A program made the position numbers and the translations under genes. Positions 1 to 11,679 of a DNA stretch of 64,000 nucleotides are shown in pieces. Position 1 is the first letter of the stretch. The number at the start of each line of letters is the position of its first letter. The notes under the pieces are model-generated. The model had not been told where the DNA came from. It did not search any database and worked only from the letters and a program-made list of their open reading frames with translations. The stretch comes from Candidatus Eiseniibacteriota bacterium (lineage in GTDB: Bacteria; Eisenbacteria; RBG-16-71-46; CAIMUX01): assembly GCA_020633975.1 (NCBI GenBank), contig JACKCR010000002.1, positions 1,550,001 through 1,614,000 on the forward strand, written 5' to 3'.

Positions 1-1153
1 GCGTAGTCGGTTCGTCGCCAGGAGGATCGGACGAGTCCCCTCCCCCGCCGGCCAAGAGAGCAACGAGTCCGCCGAGCGCGACGGCCGCTCCGCCGATGAG
101 GAACCACTTCTTGTTCTTGCCGCCTGTCGAGCCTGCGTCCGACCTCGCGAGTTCCGCTCCCGTCGGACCGGGAGTCGTCTCTCCGGCGCGATCCGTGGCC
201 GCCCGTTCCGCGGCTTCGTCGGCAGAGGGACGAGCTCCCGGATCGGGCGTCTGATCTGCGATGACCCCTTCCTGCCTCGGGCCGTGCGTGGCCGGAGCGT
301 TGGGATCACCGATCGTCTCGACGCTCCACCAACCGGACGAGGGGAACCGGGCGACCTCGTTGCCACCGCTCGTGGTCAGCCGGAGGTAGTATCGGAGCCC
401 TGCGCTCGTGAGGGCCGAACTCGGGATCGACGAAAGGTACACGGTCGCCCCGTCGCGTTCGCCCGAAGGACGGAGCTGGGTGTAGCGAACGCGACTGCTT
501 CCTCCGACCTGGAACATCGCGTACAGCTCACGCTTCCCGAGTCCGCCACGGACCTCGGCCTCGATGTCTAGAGCGACACCGACGGGCGCTCGTTCGACAG
601 GAGCATGCACGACGACAGGAAGCGAGGAACCCGGCGGCGCCGTCTCTGTCGCAGTCTCTGGCGGCGGCGACGCCAGCCCGTCGAGAAGCCGCTCGACTGC
701 GGTCCCGGCCGCGACGAACAGCTCCTGTTCGCCCTTCGCGGAGACTTCTACGGAGTCGAGGCTCCGCCCGGTCTGAACGTGGGTCACCTCCGCCAACAAG
801 CGCAGTCCGGAAGACGCCTCGAGAACGCGCGACCAGAGAACGCGGTCCGCGCCGAGTTCCCGTCCGACGCGAGCAGCACACGCCGCGTCGCCACAAGGGC
901 GCGAATCGATGGACACGAGCTGGAAGCGGACGTCTTGCTCGACCTCTTGCCGGAAGAACTCGCCGAGGAGCTGTGCCGTGGCCGGCGACACGGCGTCGGG
1001 CGCCGGCGGAAGGACGACGACACGTTCGATCGACGCGGCGAACGCGCATCCTCCGCCGCCTTCGGAAGTCCTCGGGAAGCCTGAAGGAACCGTTCCGAAG
1101 GCGAGCCAGATGACGAGCCAAGCCGCGAGAACGGGAGACGGCCTTGCGGTCAC
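1..1153 (-). CDS. Secreted or membrane-anchored protein of unknown function (3' end off the window)
   Basis: An open minus-strand frame starts at a GTG (1153-1151), 11 nt after the aceE stop, behind a GAGAGG ribosome site, and stays open for 384 codons to position 1. It has an N-terminal hydrophobic segment (PVLAAWLVIWLAFGTV), then a globular part with CGDAACAARVGRELGADRVL (about 90-110), reminiscent of proteins that test whether an assay component is present in a list of parameters. A Pro/Thr linker follows, then a region near residue 220-290 with a beta-rich look, and near the end a KNKKW basic stretch followed by a Gly/Ala/Leu membrane segment and GGGGD. Such a Lys-Lys then hydrophobic then poly-Gly/Asp layout suggests a single-pass membrane anchor. 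No family is assigned. Close spacing suggests co-transcription with aceE. Confidence 0.7.
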   Translation of the reverse strand, partial: MTARPSPVLAAWLVIWLAFGTVPSGFPRTSEGGGGCAFAASIERVVVLPPAPDAVSPATAQLLGEFFRQEVEQDVRFQLVSIDSRPCGDAACAARVGRELGADRVLWSRVLEASSGLRLLAEVTHVQTGRSLDSVEVSAKGEQELFVAAGTAVERLLDGLASPPPETATETAPPGSSLPVVVHAPVERAPVGVALDIEAEVRGGLGKRELYAMFQVGGSSRVRYTQLRPSGERDGATVYLSSIPSSALTSAGLRYYLRLTTSGGNEVARFPSSGWWSVETIGDPNAPATHGPRQEGVIADQTPDPGARPSADEAAERAATDRAGETTPGPTGAELARSDAGSTGGKNKKWFLIGGAAVALGGLVALLAGGGGDSSDPPGDEPTT

Positions 1154-1164
1154 CCCACCTCTCA

Positions 1165-3840
<2,676 letters not shown>

Positions 3841-3927
3841 TGAATCCTCGCTTTTCTCGGTCCCTCGTGACGCGTGGAACTAGAGGACTCTAGTGGACTC
3901 TCGGCGCGGGCGAAAGTGTGGCTCTGG

Positions 3928-5016
3928 CTACGAGCCTTCCGCCGCGGTGTTCCAGTCCGTGGCTCGGTACCAGAGCGGGGTCGGGACCCCGGTCACCTGA
4001 CCCAGCCCAGACGCGCGCAGCCAGGCCGTGTAGGCCGCTGCGGCCGTGTCGTCTCCCGGATGGACCAGCTCCGCCCGGGCCTCCGCCTCGGTGACGTACC
4101 AGTCGTAGAGGCCGAACCAGGTCACCCCCTCGAGATGGGACGGCGCGCCCTCGAGGTACCTGTGGAGGAGCCCCAGGAACTCGTCCGCCTCGGTATCTCC
4201 ACCAAATCGCGGGTACCCCACCTCGGTGACGATCGTCGGCTTGCTCGGACGGAGCGCGACCGCTTCGCGGACCAGCTCGATCGCCCCCTCGGGGGTGAAC
4301 GCAGGCTCGTACTGGTCGTCCAACGGCAAGACGACCCAGCCGAGCAGATCGAGCCCGGGCAGCAGGTCGTCGAGGCCGGAGGGGGTTCCTGCACCCGCAT
4401 AGGAGAACGACGTCCCGATCGGGAGATCCGGCTGCTCGACGTGCGCGGAGTCGGCCGCAAGGGAGACGAGGTCGACGAACGCGCTCAACTCCTCGGGGTG
4501 CTCGCTCAACCTCTCGTCGACCGCACGCCCGATCCAGAGCTGGGAAATCTGTCCCTGCCCTCGCTCGACCAGCTTCCTCACGAACGAAGGGAATCGGACT
4601 CGGACGTTCGGCGACGTGAGACCCTGTCCCGCGAGGTCGCTCGGTAGCGCCGGAACGCGAGGCCCATCGATCAGGCGGATGACGACAGAGAGAGGAACGT
4701 GGGTGCGCTTCGACTGCTGCACCTGGAGGTTCAGCGCGTTCCAGTCGAAGGTTCCGAACTCGGGTTCCGTCACACCCCAGTCGAGTGCGAGCTGACTCCA
4801 CGCGAACCCGCCTCTCGACATGTCGTCGAAGGCTTCGACGAAGAGCCGGTCACCGCCCACGCCACCCCTTGGCACCGCGTGCACTCCGAACGGAAGCCGG
4901 TGGACCGGGTCCGGCTGAGACGGATCGTCGCTACAGGCGAGCAGCGTGAAGAGAAGACATCCGGTGAGGAACGCGAGGCGGAGAGACGCCCCGGAACGCC
5001 GAGAAGCGCGGTTCAT
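3928..5016 (-). CDS. Lipoprotein with a glycoside-hydrolase-like TIM-barrel fold (putative)
   Basis: The start is set at the ATG at 5016 because it has a strong GGAGGGG ribosome site; an upstream in-frame codon at 5052 lacks one. The 362-residue product begins with a basic stretch, a hydrophobic core and the lipobox LLAC-S (FTLLACSDD), so it is predicted to be lipidated. The mature part has features of (beta/alpha)8 clan-A hydrolases: FAWSQLALDWGVTEPEFGTFDWN near the start (the usual 'journey and first strand' of GH proteins), a PTIVTEVGYP strand ending in Glu near residue 260, which is a plausible nucleophile, and a late GVTWFGLYDWY strand. The substrate is unknown. It is divergent from the FG-GAP gene, with a 129-bp shared upstream region. 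Confidence 0.65.
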   Translation of the reverse strand: MNRASRRSGASLRLAFLTGCLLFTLLACSDDPSQPDPVHRLPFGVHAVPRGGVGGDRLFVEAFDDMSRGGFAWSQLALDWGVTEPEFGTFDWNALNLQVQQSKRTHVPLSVVIRLIDGPRVPALPSDLAGQGLTSPNVRVRFPSFVRKLVERGQGQISQLWIGRAVDERLSEHPEELSAFVDLVSLAADSAHVEQPDLPIGTSFSYAGAGTPSGLDDLLPGLDLLGWVVLPLDDQYEPAFTPEGAIELVREAVALRPSKPTIVTEVGYPRFGGDTEADEFLGLLHRYLEGAPSHLEGVTWFGLYDWYVTEAEARAELVHPGDDTAAAAYTAWLRASGLGQVTGVPTPLWYRATDWNTAAEGS

Positions 5017-5109
5017 ACCCCATCCCCTCCCTTGGTCCCCGGCTCTCCGCACATTGGACCGGGGATCCCAGCTCGGGTCAAGTCATCGCCCGAGAAAGCA
5101 CTCGCGCCC

Positions 5110-5139
5110 CTGCCCGTACGGTCGTCCGCTTGCTATCCT
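5110..5139 (+). promoter_or_regulatory. Candidate promoter for a leaderless transcript of the FG-GAP gene
   Basis: CTGCCC (5110-5115) and TATCCT (5134-5139) are separated by 18 nt, and TATCCT lies exactly 6 nt before the GTG start at 5146. No Shine-Dalgarno sequence precedes the GTG. This arrangement places the transcription start at or next to the start codon. The same spacing occurs at three other genes in this window. Confidence 0.5.
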
Positions 5140-5145
5140 GCGTGT

Positions 5146-7116
5146 GTGAACGGCGCGCGACTGGTCCTCCATCCGATCCTCTGCCTGCTCGCGGGGACCA
5201 CGGTCCTGGCCGAGACGACCACGCTTCCTCTCGACATCCCGGTCCCATACGAGACCGGAGTCGCCGAACCCCCGTTCGATCTGGTCGACCGCCCAGACGC
5301 GGTGTACCTCGTCGGCAGTGAGACCGGGCGCGTACTGGCACAGCTCCCCGTCCTCGAGCTAGGAAGCGTTCTGGAAGGCCTATCGGGACAGTCGCTCGAC
5401 GAGCTGACACCTCGGAGCGAACTGCCCCCCGGCGTGGTGGAGGTCGAAGGCTGGCCGGTGTCCCTACCCGCCCTTCCGTCCGGATCCCCCGCCGTGGCCG
5501 ATCTCGACGGCGATGGACGGCAGGAGATCGTTCTCGGTCTCGTGGACGGCAGCCTCTACGTGTTCGACGCCGACGGCACGGTTCGTCCAGGCTGGCCGAA
5601 GCAGCTAGGCGATCCGATAAGGCACGGCCCGCGCGTTGCGGACCTCGACGAGGATGGCCGCCTCGAGATCATCGTCGCGACAGAAGCGGGATTCGCCCAC
5701 GCAATCGGCCTGGACGGCGGCCGGGCTCTTCCCGGCTGGCCCGTCTGCATCGACGCGGTCTTACAGACAGAGCAGGTGTGGGCAGCTCCCACCATCGCTG
5801 AACTCCACCCCCACCCCGGCCGGGAAGTCGTCTTGGTCGGGACGGACGGCACGGTCCAGCTCTTCGGAAGTGACGGAGTACCGCTGCCGGGATGGCCGGT
5901 CCGAGTGCCTCGACAGACCGCGCAACGTCGCCTCGGCTCCTGCGCACCCGCAGCCACCGGGGATCTGGACGGGGACGGCGACCTCGAGATCGTCGTCGGA
6001 ACGGACCAGGGCTCGATCGTCGCATACCGGTCGGACGGCCGCCGTCTCCCGGGCTGGCCAGCGCTTCTGCCCGGCTCGGCGCGCGCGGGGTTCGGGCCTG
6101 TCGTGGTGGCTGATCTCGACGGCGGCGGTGGCCCCGAGATCCTGGTCGCCTCGGACCGGAGCGAGACGGGAGCGGCCAACCTCGCGATCCTGCGCTCCGA
6201 TGGACGGGCGGCGAGTAGATGGCCGAAGACTCTGCGCGATCGCGACAATGGCGGCGTCGCCGTCGCGGACGTGAACGGGGACGGCGAACTCGAGCTGATC
6301 ACGGCAACCGTGGGTGGCGACGGCGAGATCACAATCTGGAAGCCCGACGGCACGATCCTCTCGGGCTGGCCGCGCGTCTTCCCGAACGTCTCGTTCGACT
6401 CGGGGGTCGTCGTCGCGGAACTCGACCCGGCACCGGGCCTCGAGATCGTCGTGCTCGGCAGCGCAGTGGAGTACGGGGCAAAGAGCCTCCTCTACGTCCT
6501 CCGAAGCGACGGGCATCCGCTCCGGGGCTTTCCGATCGAAGTGGAAGCAACCGACGCCTATGCCGGCGGCGTCACCGTGGGAGACCTCGAAGGCGACGGT
6601 CTGGCCGAAGTCATCGTCGCACGCGGAGGGAGCGCGCAGCTCGACGTCTATCGGTTCCCGGCGGGAGGCCCACGTCCCTGGCGACGTTCCGATCTCGGAC
6701 GCGAGGACGTCGGCATGCCCCCACCTCCTGCGGACCTGACCTGGATGGGCCCGCCCTTCGACGCGTCCTCCGGTACGGCGTCCGGATCGGGTTCGGGCCC
6801 ACGTAACGATGCGCCCGCGGATCCCCGCGAGGAGTTGGCCAAGGAAATGGACCGGGACCTCCCGGAATCGATCGACCCGGAGTCGACGTTCCGATTCCTA
6901 CTCACCGAGTCCGGCCACATTCGTCTCCGGGTACTCGACGTAAGGGGAAGGTCGGTTCGGACGTTGCTCGAAACCTCGATGCCAACGGGCTACTACGCAG
7001 TTACTTGGGACGGATTGAGAGACGACGGCAAGTATGCACCGACCGGCGTCTTCTACTTCGAGCTGGAAGTGGACGGCACCGCGCTGCGGAAGCAGCTCGT
7101 CCTGTCGCTCCGGTGA
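5146..7116 (+). CDS. Secreted FG-GAP/VCBS-repeat propeller protein with FlgD-like C-terminal domain
   Basis: The GTG at 5146 is chosen because it directly precedes a signal peptide (LVLHPILCLLAGTTVLAETT); the frame is open further upstream but overlaps the promoter. The 656-residue product contains about six to seven FG-GAP/VCBS blades, each with a calcium-loop-like motif such as ADLDGDGRQEIV, ADLDEDGRLEII, GDLDGDGDLEIV and ADVNGDGELELI, each followed by a DG-x-x-PGWP motif. This is the integrin-alpha-like seven-bladed propeller plan. A low-complexity Gly/Ser/Asp linker (about 540-590) leads to a C-terminal FlgD-like Ig domain (VLDVRGRSVRTLLE ... YYAVTWDG ... GVFYFELE). That domain type is a common C-terminal sorting or anchoring module in FCB-group bacteria and recurs in two other secreted proteins here. 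Function is probably adhesive or structural. Confidence 0.85.
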   Translation: MNGARLVLHPILCLLAGTTVLAETTTLPLDIPVPYETGVAEPPFDLVDRPDAVYLVGSETGRVLAQLPVLELGSVLEGLSGQSLDELTPRSELPPGVVEVEGWPVSLPALPSGSPAVADLDGDGRQEIVLGLVDGSLYVFDADGTVRPGWPKQLGDPIRHGPRVADLDEDGRLEIIVATEAGFAHAIGLDGGRALPGWPVCIDAVLQTEQVWAAPTIAELHPHPGREVVLVGTDGTVQLFGSDGVPLPGWPVRVPRQTAQRRLGSCAPAATGDLDGDGDLEIVVGTDQGSIVAYRSDGRRLPGWPALLPGSARAGFGPVVVADLDGGGGPEILVASDRSETGAANLAILRSDGRAASRWPKTLRDRDNGGVAVADVNGDGELELITATVGGDGEITIWKPDGTILSGWPRVFPNVSFDSGVVVAELDPAPGLEIVVLGSAVEYGAKSLLYVLRSDGHPLRGFPIEVEATDAYAGGVTVGDLEGDGLAEVIVARGGSAQLDVYRFPAGGPRPWRRSDLGREDVGMPPPPADLTWMGPPFDASSGTASGSGSGPRNDAPADPREELAKEMDRDLPESIDPESTFRFLLTESGHIRLRVLDVRGRSVRTLLETSMPTGYYAVTWDGLRDDGKYAPTGVFYFELEVDGTALRKQLVLSLR

Positions 7117-7155
7117 CTCGCTCCCCGTAACTCGCTCCGGCGACTCACTCCGGTG
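7117..7155 (+). repeat. Short direct repeats after the FG-GAP gene
   Basis: Immediately after the stop codon, ACTCGCTCC occurs twice and ACTCACTCC once at intervals of about 13-15 bp (7118-7152). The remaining intergenic sequence to 7248 shows no gene and no clear terminator hairpin. Confidence 0.4.
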
Positions 7156-7248
7156 GCCGCCACTCGATCCAGTGACGGCGATACCGACCGACGTACGGAT
7201 CGCTGGAGGACGGGCGTACTCGACGGAGCGGCTCGCCTCCCGCTCGTT

Positions 7249-8547
7249 CTAGAACGCGCGACGCAGTTCTTGGAAGGTCGCCCCCACCCCGAGTCGGGCG
7301 AATGTCTCGCGCAGGCCTACCGTGGCGTCATCGCCCCGCTGTCCGAACTCGAGGAGTAGGTCGATGTAGCCACGATCCAGTTGGATCGGGAGACCGACAC
7401 CTCCGGTCAAGGCCCACTCCTGGATCGGATCACCGCGATCGGGCAGCCCGAGTTCGTCCCAACGGAATCCGGCTCTCCAGATCGTGCGCGACGACACTCG
7501 GTTCGACGGTTCCGGCGAACCAAGTCGACGGAGACCGACACCGAAGTGACGATCGTCGGTGAGGTTGTCGAGAGAGGTATTCCCCGCGTTCCGGCCGAGC
7601 GTCGTCTTACTCTCGCTCCAACGGGTTTCGCTCAGGTCGAACGCGACGACCCAGCGGGGCGACACCTGAACTGAAGCCCCGAAGCCGAACGTAGGCGGAA
7701 GCTCGAACTTCAGCCGCTCTTCGCTCGTGAGGCCAGATCCCGACCGGTAGATCGACTTGAGCGCCGCGTCGTCTCCCCATCCGAAGTACGCACCGACGCC
7801 CACGGAGGCATGGGGACGAGCCTGCGCGCCAAACGTGAACGTCCGTCCCCGTTCGAGACGCGTCCGGAGAACGGACTCGCTCACGGTGAACTCGCTGTTC
7901 GTGAATAGGTCCTCTCGAACTTCGCGCAGGGTTCCGCCGAGGGCGGCGTAGCGGAATCCGACCGAGGCCACCGTTCCGATCGGAACCGCCACCTCTCCGT
8001 AGAGCTCGGAGAGGCCACCCGTACCTTCCGCATGCCGTACGTACTCGTCCGGTTGTCCGTCGTTCTCGAGGACGTCCAGTGAGTAACGCGCATCGGTGAC
8101 GTCCGAGAAGCCCGCCGCGAACCGGAGGCGCGAGATCGGAACCGCGGCCCGAACGCCCGCGAGGCGCGTCCCGCCGACGCGGTCAGAGCTACTCGTCGCA
8201 CTCGTGGTGATCCAGGTGCTTTCGGTGAAGAGGCCGGAGTAGAGCTGTGGGCGGTTCGTCCAGCCCAGCGCTCCAGGATTGAGGACGCTCGACTGGAATG
8301 GGTCGATCAAACCGATCGACGTGCTTCCTGCGCCGCGAGCGGCGAGATCGTACCCAGAACGAGGAAGACCGAGTCCCTCCGCGCCGAATAGAGAACCGGC
8401 AGAGGCTGTCCCCACCTCGAGCCCGCCGAGCGACGAGACCGCTAGGGCGACAGACGCGATGGAGGCGACGGAGAAGGAACGACCTCTCTCACCCCGACGC
8501 GGCTTCGCTTGCCCCGGATTCGATCCGAGCAGCCAACGCAAACTCAT
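7249..8547 (-). CDS. PorV/PorQ-like outer-membrane beta-barrel protein
   Basis: The start is the ATG at 8547, which overlaps the stop of the upstream lipoprotein gene in an ATGA and has a GGGAGGG ribosome site; an in-frame TTG at 8559 is less likely. The 432-residue product has a signal sequence (VASIASVALAVSSLGGLEVGTASA) and then a mature N-terminus with AARGAGSTSIGLIDPFQSSV and a following LNPGALG. This resembles the RGAGMGGA...ADA...NPA motif of PorV/PorQ and FadL-like barrels of the FCB group. The rest alternates hydrophobic and polar residues, as in a 14-stranded barrel (for example RWVVAFDLSETRWSESKTTL). In type IX secretion systems, PorV shuttles cargo; here the co-transcribed lipoprotein may be its partner. 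The T9SS link is inference only. Confidence 0.7.
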   Translation of the reverse strand: MSLRWLLGSNPGQAKPRRGERGRSFSVASIASVALAVSSLGGLEVGTASAGSLFGAEGLGLPRSGYDLAARGAGSTSIGLIDPFQSSVLNPGALGWTNRPQLYSGLFTESTWITTSATSSSDRVGGTRLAGVRAAVPISRLRFAAGFSDVTDARYSLDVLENDGQPDEYVRHAEGTGGLSELYGEVAVPIGTVASVGFRYAALGGTLREVREDLFTNSEFTVSESVLRTRLERGRTFTFGAQARPHASVGVGAYFGWGDDAALKSIYRSGSGLTSEERLKFELPPTFGFGASVQVSPRWVVAFDLSETRWSESKTTLGRNAGNTSLDNLTDDRHFGVGLRRLGSPEPSNRVSSRTIWRAGFRWDELGLPDRGDPIQEWALTGGVGLPIQLDRGYIDLLLEFGQRGDDATVGLRETFARLGVGATFQELRRAF

Positions 8548-9845
8548 CGGCCCTCCCAACGCGGATCCACGGCCTCGGACCGGATGATCCGGACGAAGGG
8601 ACGGTTCTCCTCCGCAGCTTCACTCGAATAGATCCGGAACGCGCCATCGTCAGCCCCTTCGCCGACGATGCGGAGAAGGATCCCTTCCTCGTCGGCACCA
8701 TCGAGCCAACGCTGGAGCTGCGGACCGAAGTCGAAACGGAGCGTGTCGCTCTCCTCGGTCACGGTGACGATGTCCGTTGCGAACGTCTCCCTGCTGACCG
8801 TGTCGGGCGCGCCGCCTCCTTGCCAGTCCGAGAGCACTCGATAGAGCCCCAGGTTGAGGTCGAGCGTGTCCGCGAAGCTGCCGGGAACGACCCGCACGAA
8901 GAGCTCCGCCTTGTGGATCGTGTCACCCTTGTGGAGTAGATCCGGAATCTCGGGCAGGAGGAGTGCGCGATGCGGAACGAGCTGTTCGAGCAACATCGTG
9001 GTCGACGAAGGATCGTCCACCGTTCCCCCTTCGACGATGTAGGCGTCGTCGTCAGGCTCGAAAGTGTAGTCCTGATCCGTTCGCCTCACGATGAGCTCGG
9101 GAGTCTTCACGGAAATGACGGAGCCGTCCGTATTCGTGTCCGTGACCACGGCCTCCGAGGAGTAGACGACGAGAAAGCCTTCGCTCTGCGGACCGAGCTT
9201 GAGTGCGATCCCTCGGTTGCTCTCCGGATCGGACTTCCATTGCCGGATGAGTGTGGCCGGGATGGTGAGCACTTGGGACAGATCCGTCTCCGTGCCCGGC
9301 GAACCCTGAACCGGTGTCGTCTGCGAGTCGAGGAAGGGCTCGACGAGGCCCAACGGTTCGAGCGGCAGATCGTCTTCACGCCAGTCCGGCGCGTCACCTA
9401 CCACCTCGAAGACTTGCATCCGGACGAGATCGCCACTCCCACCCACGACACGGAAGCTGAGCTTTCCGTCCGTGATCGAAGTGGTGTCCGGCAAGTCGTC
9501 CAGACCGAACCGAAGATAGACGGTGGAGACGAGGTCTCCCTCGCGCATGAGCGGAAGGACGCTCCGAGCACCCGTCTCGCCGCGTTCGATGTAACCGCGG
9601 TCGGCATCCAGCGCAGCATGGTCGAGTGTGTCCGGAGCTGCGTCGAGGTCTCGGGTCGAGCCCGGGTCGAAGACCTCGCTCTCCCCTTCGCCACACGCAG
9701 CCAGGTAGGCGAGGCTGGACGCGGCCAGGGCGAGCACCCAGAAGCGACGCAACGGAGACCCCGGTGAGTGCCTGCGGCGATCCTCGGAGCGACGTCCCGG
9801 GCGACTCCCGGAACGATGACGGTCGGTTTTCGTAGTTTCTGTCAC
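8544..9845 (-). CDS. Secreted lipoprotein with DNRLRE-like beta-sandwich repeats
   Basis: The GTG at 9845 is preferred (AGGATG ribosome-site-like sequence 7-9 nt upstream); another in-frame GTG at 9875 lacks one. The 433-residue product has an Arg-rich N-terminus, a hydrophobic core and the lipobox SSLAYLAAC-GEGE, so lipidation is expected. The mature protein seems to contain two copies of a beta-sandwich of the DNRLRE/disaggregatase-like type: YLRFGLDDLPDTTSITDGKLSFRV with a later SDPESNRGIALKLG in the first half, and IHKAELFVRVVPGSF with RWLDGADEEGILLRI in the second. It ends in ATGA overlap with the PorV-like gene, so the two are probably translationally coupled. The exact role is unknown. 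Confidence 0.65.
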   Translation of the reverse strand: MTETTKTDRHRSGSRPGRRSEDRRRHSPGSPLRRFWVLALAASSLAYLAACGEGESEVFDPGSTRDLDAAPDTLDHAALDADRGYIERGETGARSVLPLMREGDLVSTVYLRFGLDDLPDTTSITDGKLSFRVVGGSGDLVRMQVFEVVGDAPDWREDDLPLEPLGLVEPFLDSQTTPVQGSPGTETDLSQVLTIPATLIRQWKSDPESNRGIALKLGPQSEGFLVVYSSEAVVTDTNTDGSVISVKTPELIVRRTDQDYTFEPDDDAYIVEGGTVDDPSSTTMLLEQLVPHRALLLPEIPDLLHKGDTIHKAELFVRVVPGSFADTLDLNLGLYRVLSDWQGGGAPDTVSRETFATDIVTVTEESDTLRFDFGPQLQRWLDGADEEGILLRIVGEGADDGAFRIYSSEAAEENRPFVRIIRSEAVDPRWEGR

Positions 9846-10071
9846 GGGGTCGCATCCTAAGGAGCCCAGGTACACAGGTCAATCGCGGGGCCGCGGCTTT
9901 CTCCCCAACCGGCCGCTGGGAGCCATCGCCGTCTATCCCCGACCCAGTGCAGAAGTTCCCGACCCAACCACTGCCCGGAGAGTATCGCCGTTGGGTTGCA
10001 TCTCCCGCACCTGGTTCTGCGCCGGCCTCGCAAGTGCAAGGAAACGTGGACCGACGCGGCTCTGGACGGCG

Positions 10072-10088
10072 TTGGCACGCCCGTTGTC
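10072..10088 (+). promoter_or_regulatory. Sigma-54-like -24/-12 element (tentative)
   Basis: TTGGCACG followed by 4 nt and TTGT matches the sigma-54 consensus TTGGCACG-N4-TTGC at every conserved base except the final C of the -12 GC. The GG (10074-10075) and G (10086) have the canonical spacing. It lies about 275 bp upstream of a polysaccharide-export gene, a class often under RpoN control. The imperfect -12 element keeps confidence low. Confidence 0.3.
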
Positions 10089-10350
10089 TCTACATACTCG
10101 AGCCCGCGCTCCGCACCGAACCGGATACGTCCTCTTCGCCAGCGGATGCTCGGGTGACTGGACGAGACGGACGCTGATCGCACGAACTCTGGAGCCCCGA
10201 CCCCGCAGACGGAGGACACCTATCGAGACGACCCGCCGTTCGACCCCTAGACGGACCCCCTGGATCGGATGCCCACCCGATCCCAACCGGCCGCCCCTCT
10301 CCCCGGGGGTGGCCGGGCCGCGTTCGGTCGAATCGCGTCTCGACTTGGGC

Positions 10351-10356
10351 TATGCT
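10351..10356 (+). promoter_or_regulatory. -10-like TATGCT 6 nt before the exporter start
   Basis: TATGCT is followed by 6 nt and then the ATG at 10363. No Shine-Dalgarno motif is present. This is the same geometry as at 5134, 14390 and 34629 and suggests a leaderless mRNA; no good -35 hexamer is seen here. Confidence 0.4.
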
Positions 10357-10362
10357 CAGCTG

Positions 10363-11679
10363 ATGATGGCACTCTCGAATCGGTCTCGCGTGACGGCCAC
10401 GGGACTAACGCTCGCTCTCATCCTCTGCTTCGTCTTCCACACCAGCGGACTCGCGCAGACCTCCGAGCTCGTGCGGGCAGAACGACTCCGCGCAGCGACG
10501 CAGCTCCTCGACACCAGTTCCGACACCGAAGACGTCTCCCTGGAAGCGCCGGTCGATCCGGATACCTATCGACTCGTCCCAGGTGATCGGCTGCTCGTCG
10601 GGATCTGGGGAGACCGGCCGGAGTCGTACCGCACCGTCGTCACTCCGGACGGCCACCTCGTCGTGCCCGACCTACTCGCCGTCGACGTTCGGAACCTCAC
10701 GCTGTCGGCCGCTCGCGACGCCGCACGCACGGCCCTCGCTCCCCTCTATCCACGGAAGCCCGTCGAGCTCCACTTGCTCGGACTCGGCAACTTCCGCGTC
10801 GCCGTCACCGGCGCCGTCTCCAAACCCGGGCTCTACGACCTCAACGGAACGCAGCGCCTCTCGGACCTTCTCCGGGAAGCGGAGGGAGTGCGGAAGGAGG
10901 CGAGTCTCAGGCGGATCCGGATCCGCTCGAACGACGAGGCCCTCGTCGACCTGGAGCCATCCGGAGCGATGACTCACGGACGTGAGGTCGACCACGCCAG
11001 CTGGTACGTCAACGGCGACCTCGATGCGAACCCACACCTTCGTCCGGGAGACACCGTCGAGGTCCCGACCCGCGAGTCCTTCGTGGAAGTGGGAGGCGCG
11101 GTCGGCGGAGCGCCGGGGATTCTCGCCGAGGAGAAGGACACGCCACGCCTGGAAACGAACCGTCCCGAGGAGCCCGACCGCATACGGGTGGAGTGGGTGC
11201 GCGGAGACCAAATCGGCGACGTCCTCGCGATGGCCGGCGGTCTCGGCAACGGCGCGAGCGGAACCGCCATCCTCATCTCTGCGGACGGGACTCAGACTGA
11301 ACTAGACCTGTTCGACCCATCGGACCTCGCCCGCGAGGTGAACGCGTTCTCGAAGCTCCAGGTGGAGGAAGAGGACCGCTGGATCTACGTCGTCGGCGCC
11401 GTGCGCACGCCCGGTCGTTACCCCTACGTCCCCGGCCTCTCCCCGCGCGAGTACGTACTCCTGGCCGGCGGAGAAACGGAGAACGGCCGAAGCAACGGCT
11501 GGCAGTTCGAGGACCCCGACGGCAAGTCCCGGAACATCGACCGGGTCGTTCTCGTGGAGCCAGGTTCCACTCTCCGCGTACCTGAGCGACGCTCCTACTG
11601 GATCAGCCGGGTACTCGCGCCGCTCTCGAGCGCCGCCGCGATCACGATCTCCGTAGTCGCACTACTCGACCGACGCTGA
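10363..11679 (+). CDS. Polysaccharide export protein, Wza/OtnA family, with SLBB domains
   Basis: The ATG at 10363 (followed by a second ATG) precedes a signal peptide (LALILCFVFHTSGLAQ). The 438-residue product has a polysaccharide-biosynthesis/export domain at about 60-140 (YRLVPGDRLLVGIWGD...VTPDGHLVVPDL), then SLBB-type domains (FRVAVTGAVSKPGLYDLNG; RWIYVVGAVRTPGRYPYVPG). A C-terminal membrane helix follows (RVLAPLSSAAAITISVVALL). Wza-family proteins form the outer-membrane channel for capsule or exopolysaccharide. No lipobox Cys is seen at the cleavage site, unlike E. coli Wza, and the C-terminal helix could be the outer-membrane-spanning segment. It converges on an O-antigen ligase-like gene with an 18-bp overlap of the 3' ends; Wzz is also nearby, so the cluster is for surface polysaccharide. 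Confidence 0.88.
   Translation: MMALSNRSRVTATGLTLALILCFVFHTSGLAQTSELVRAERLRAATQLLDTSSDTEDVSLEAPVDPDTYRLVPGDRLLVGIWGDRPESYRTVVTPDGHLVVPDLLAVDVRNLTLSAARDAARTALAPLYPRKPVELHLLGLGNFRVAVTGAVSKPGLYDLNGTQRLSDLLREAEGVRKEASLRRIRIRSNDEALVDLEPSGAMTHGREVDHASWYVNGDLDANPHLRPGDTVEVPTRESFVEVGGAVGGAPGILAEEKDTPRLETNRPEEPDRIRVEWVRGDQIGDVLAMAGGLGNGASGTAILISADGTQTELDLFDPSDLAREVNAFSKLQVEEEDRWIYVVGAVRTPGRYPYVPGLSPREYVLLAGGETENGRSNGWQFEDPDGKSRNIDRVVLVEPGSTLRVPERRSYWISRVLAPLSSAAAITISVVALLDRR

Larger units (their letters stand above)
9846..10362. other. Intergenic region upstream of the exporter gene
   Basis: About 500 bp lie between the divergent lipoprotein gene and the Wza-like gene. I see no convincing coding frame: open frames on both strands lack ribosome sites and have composition like random GC-rich DNA. 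It contains a sigma-54-like site (10072-10088) and, at the 3' end, a TAnnnT hexamer adjacent to the start codon of the next gene. Confidence 0.5.
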
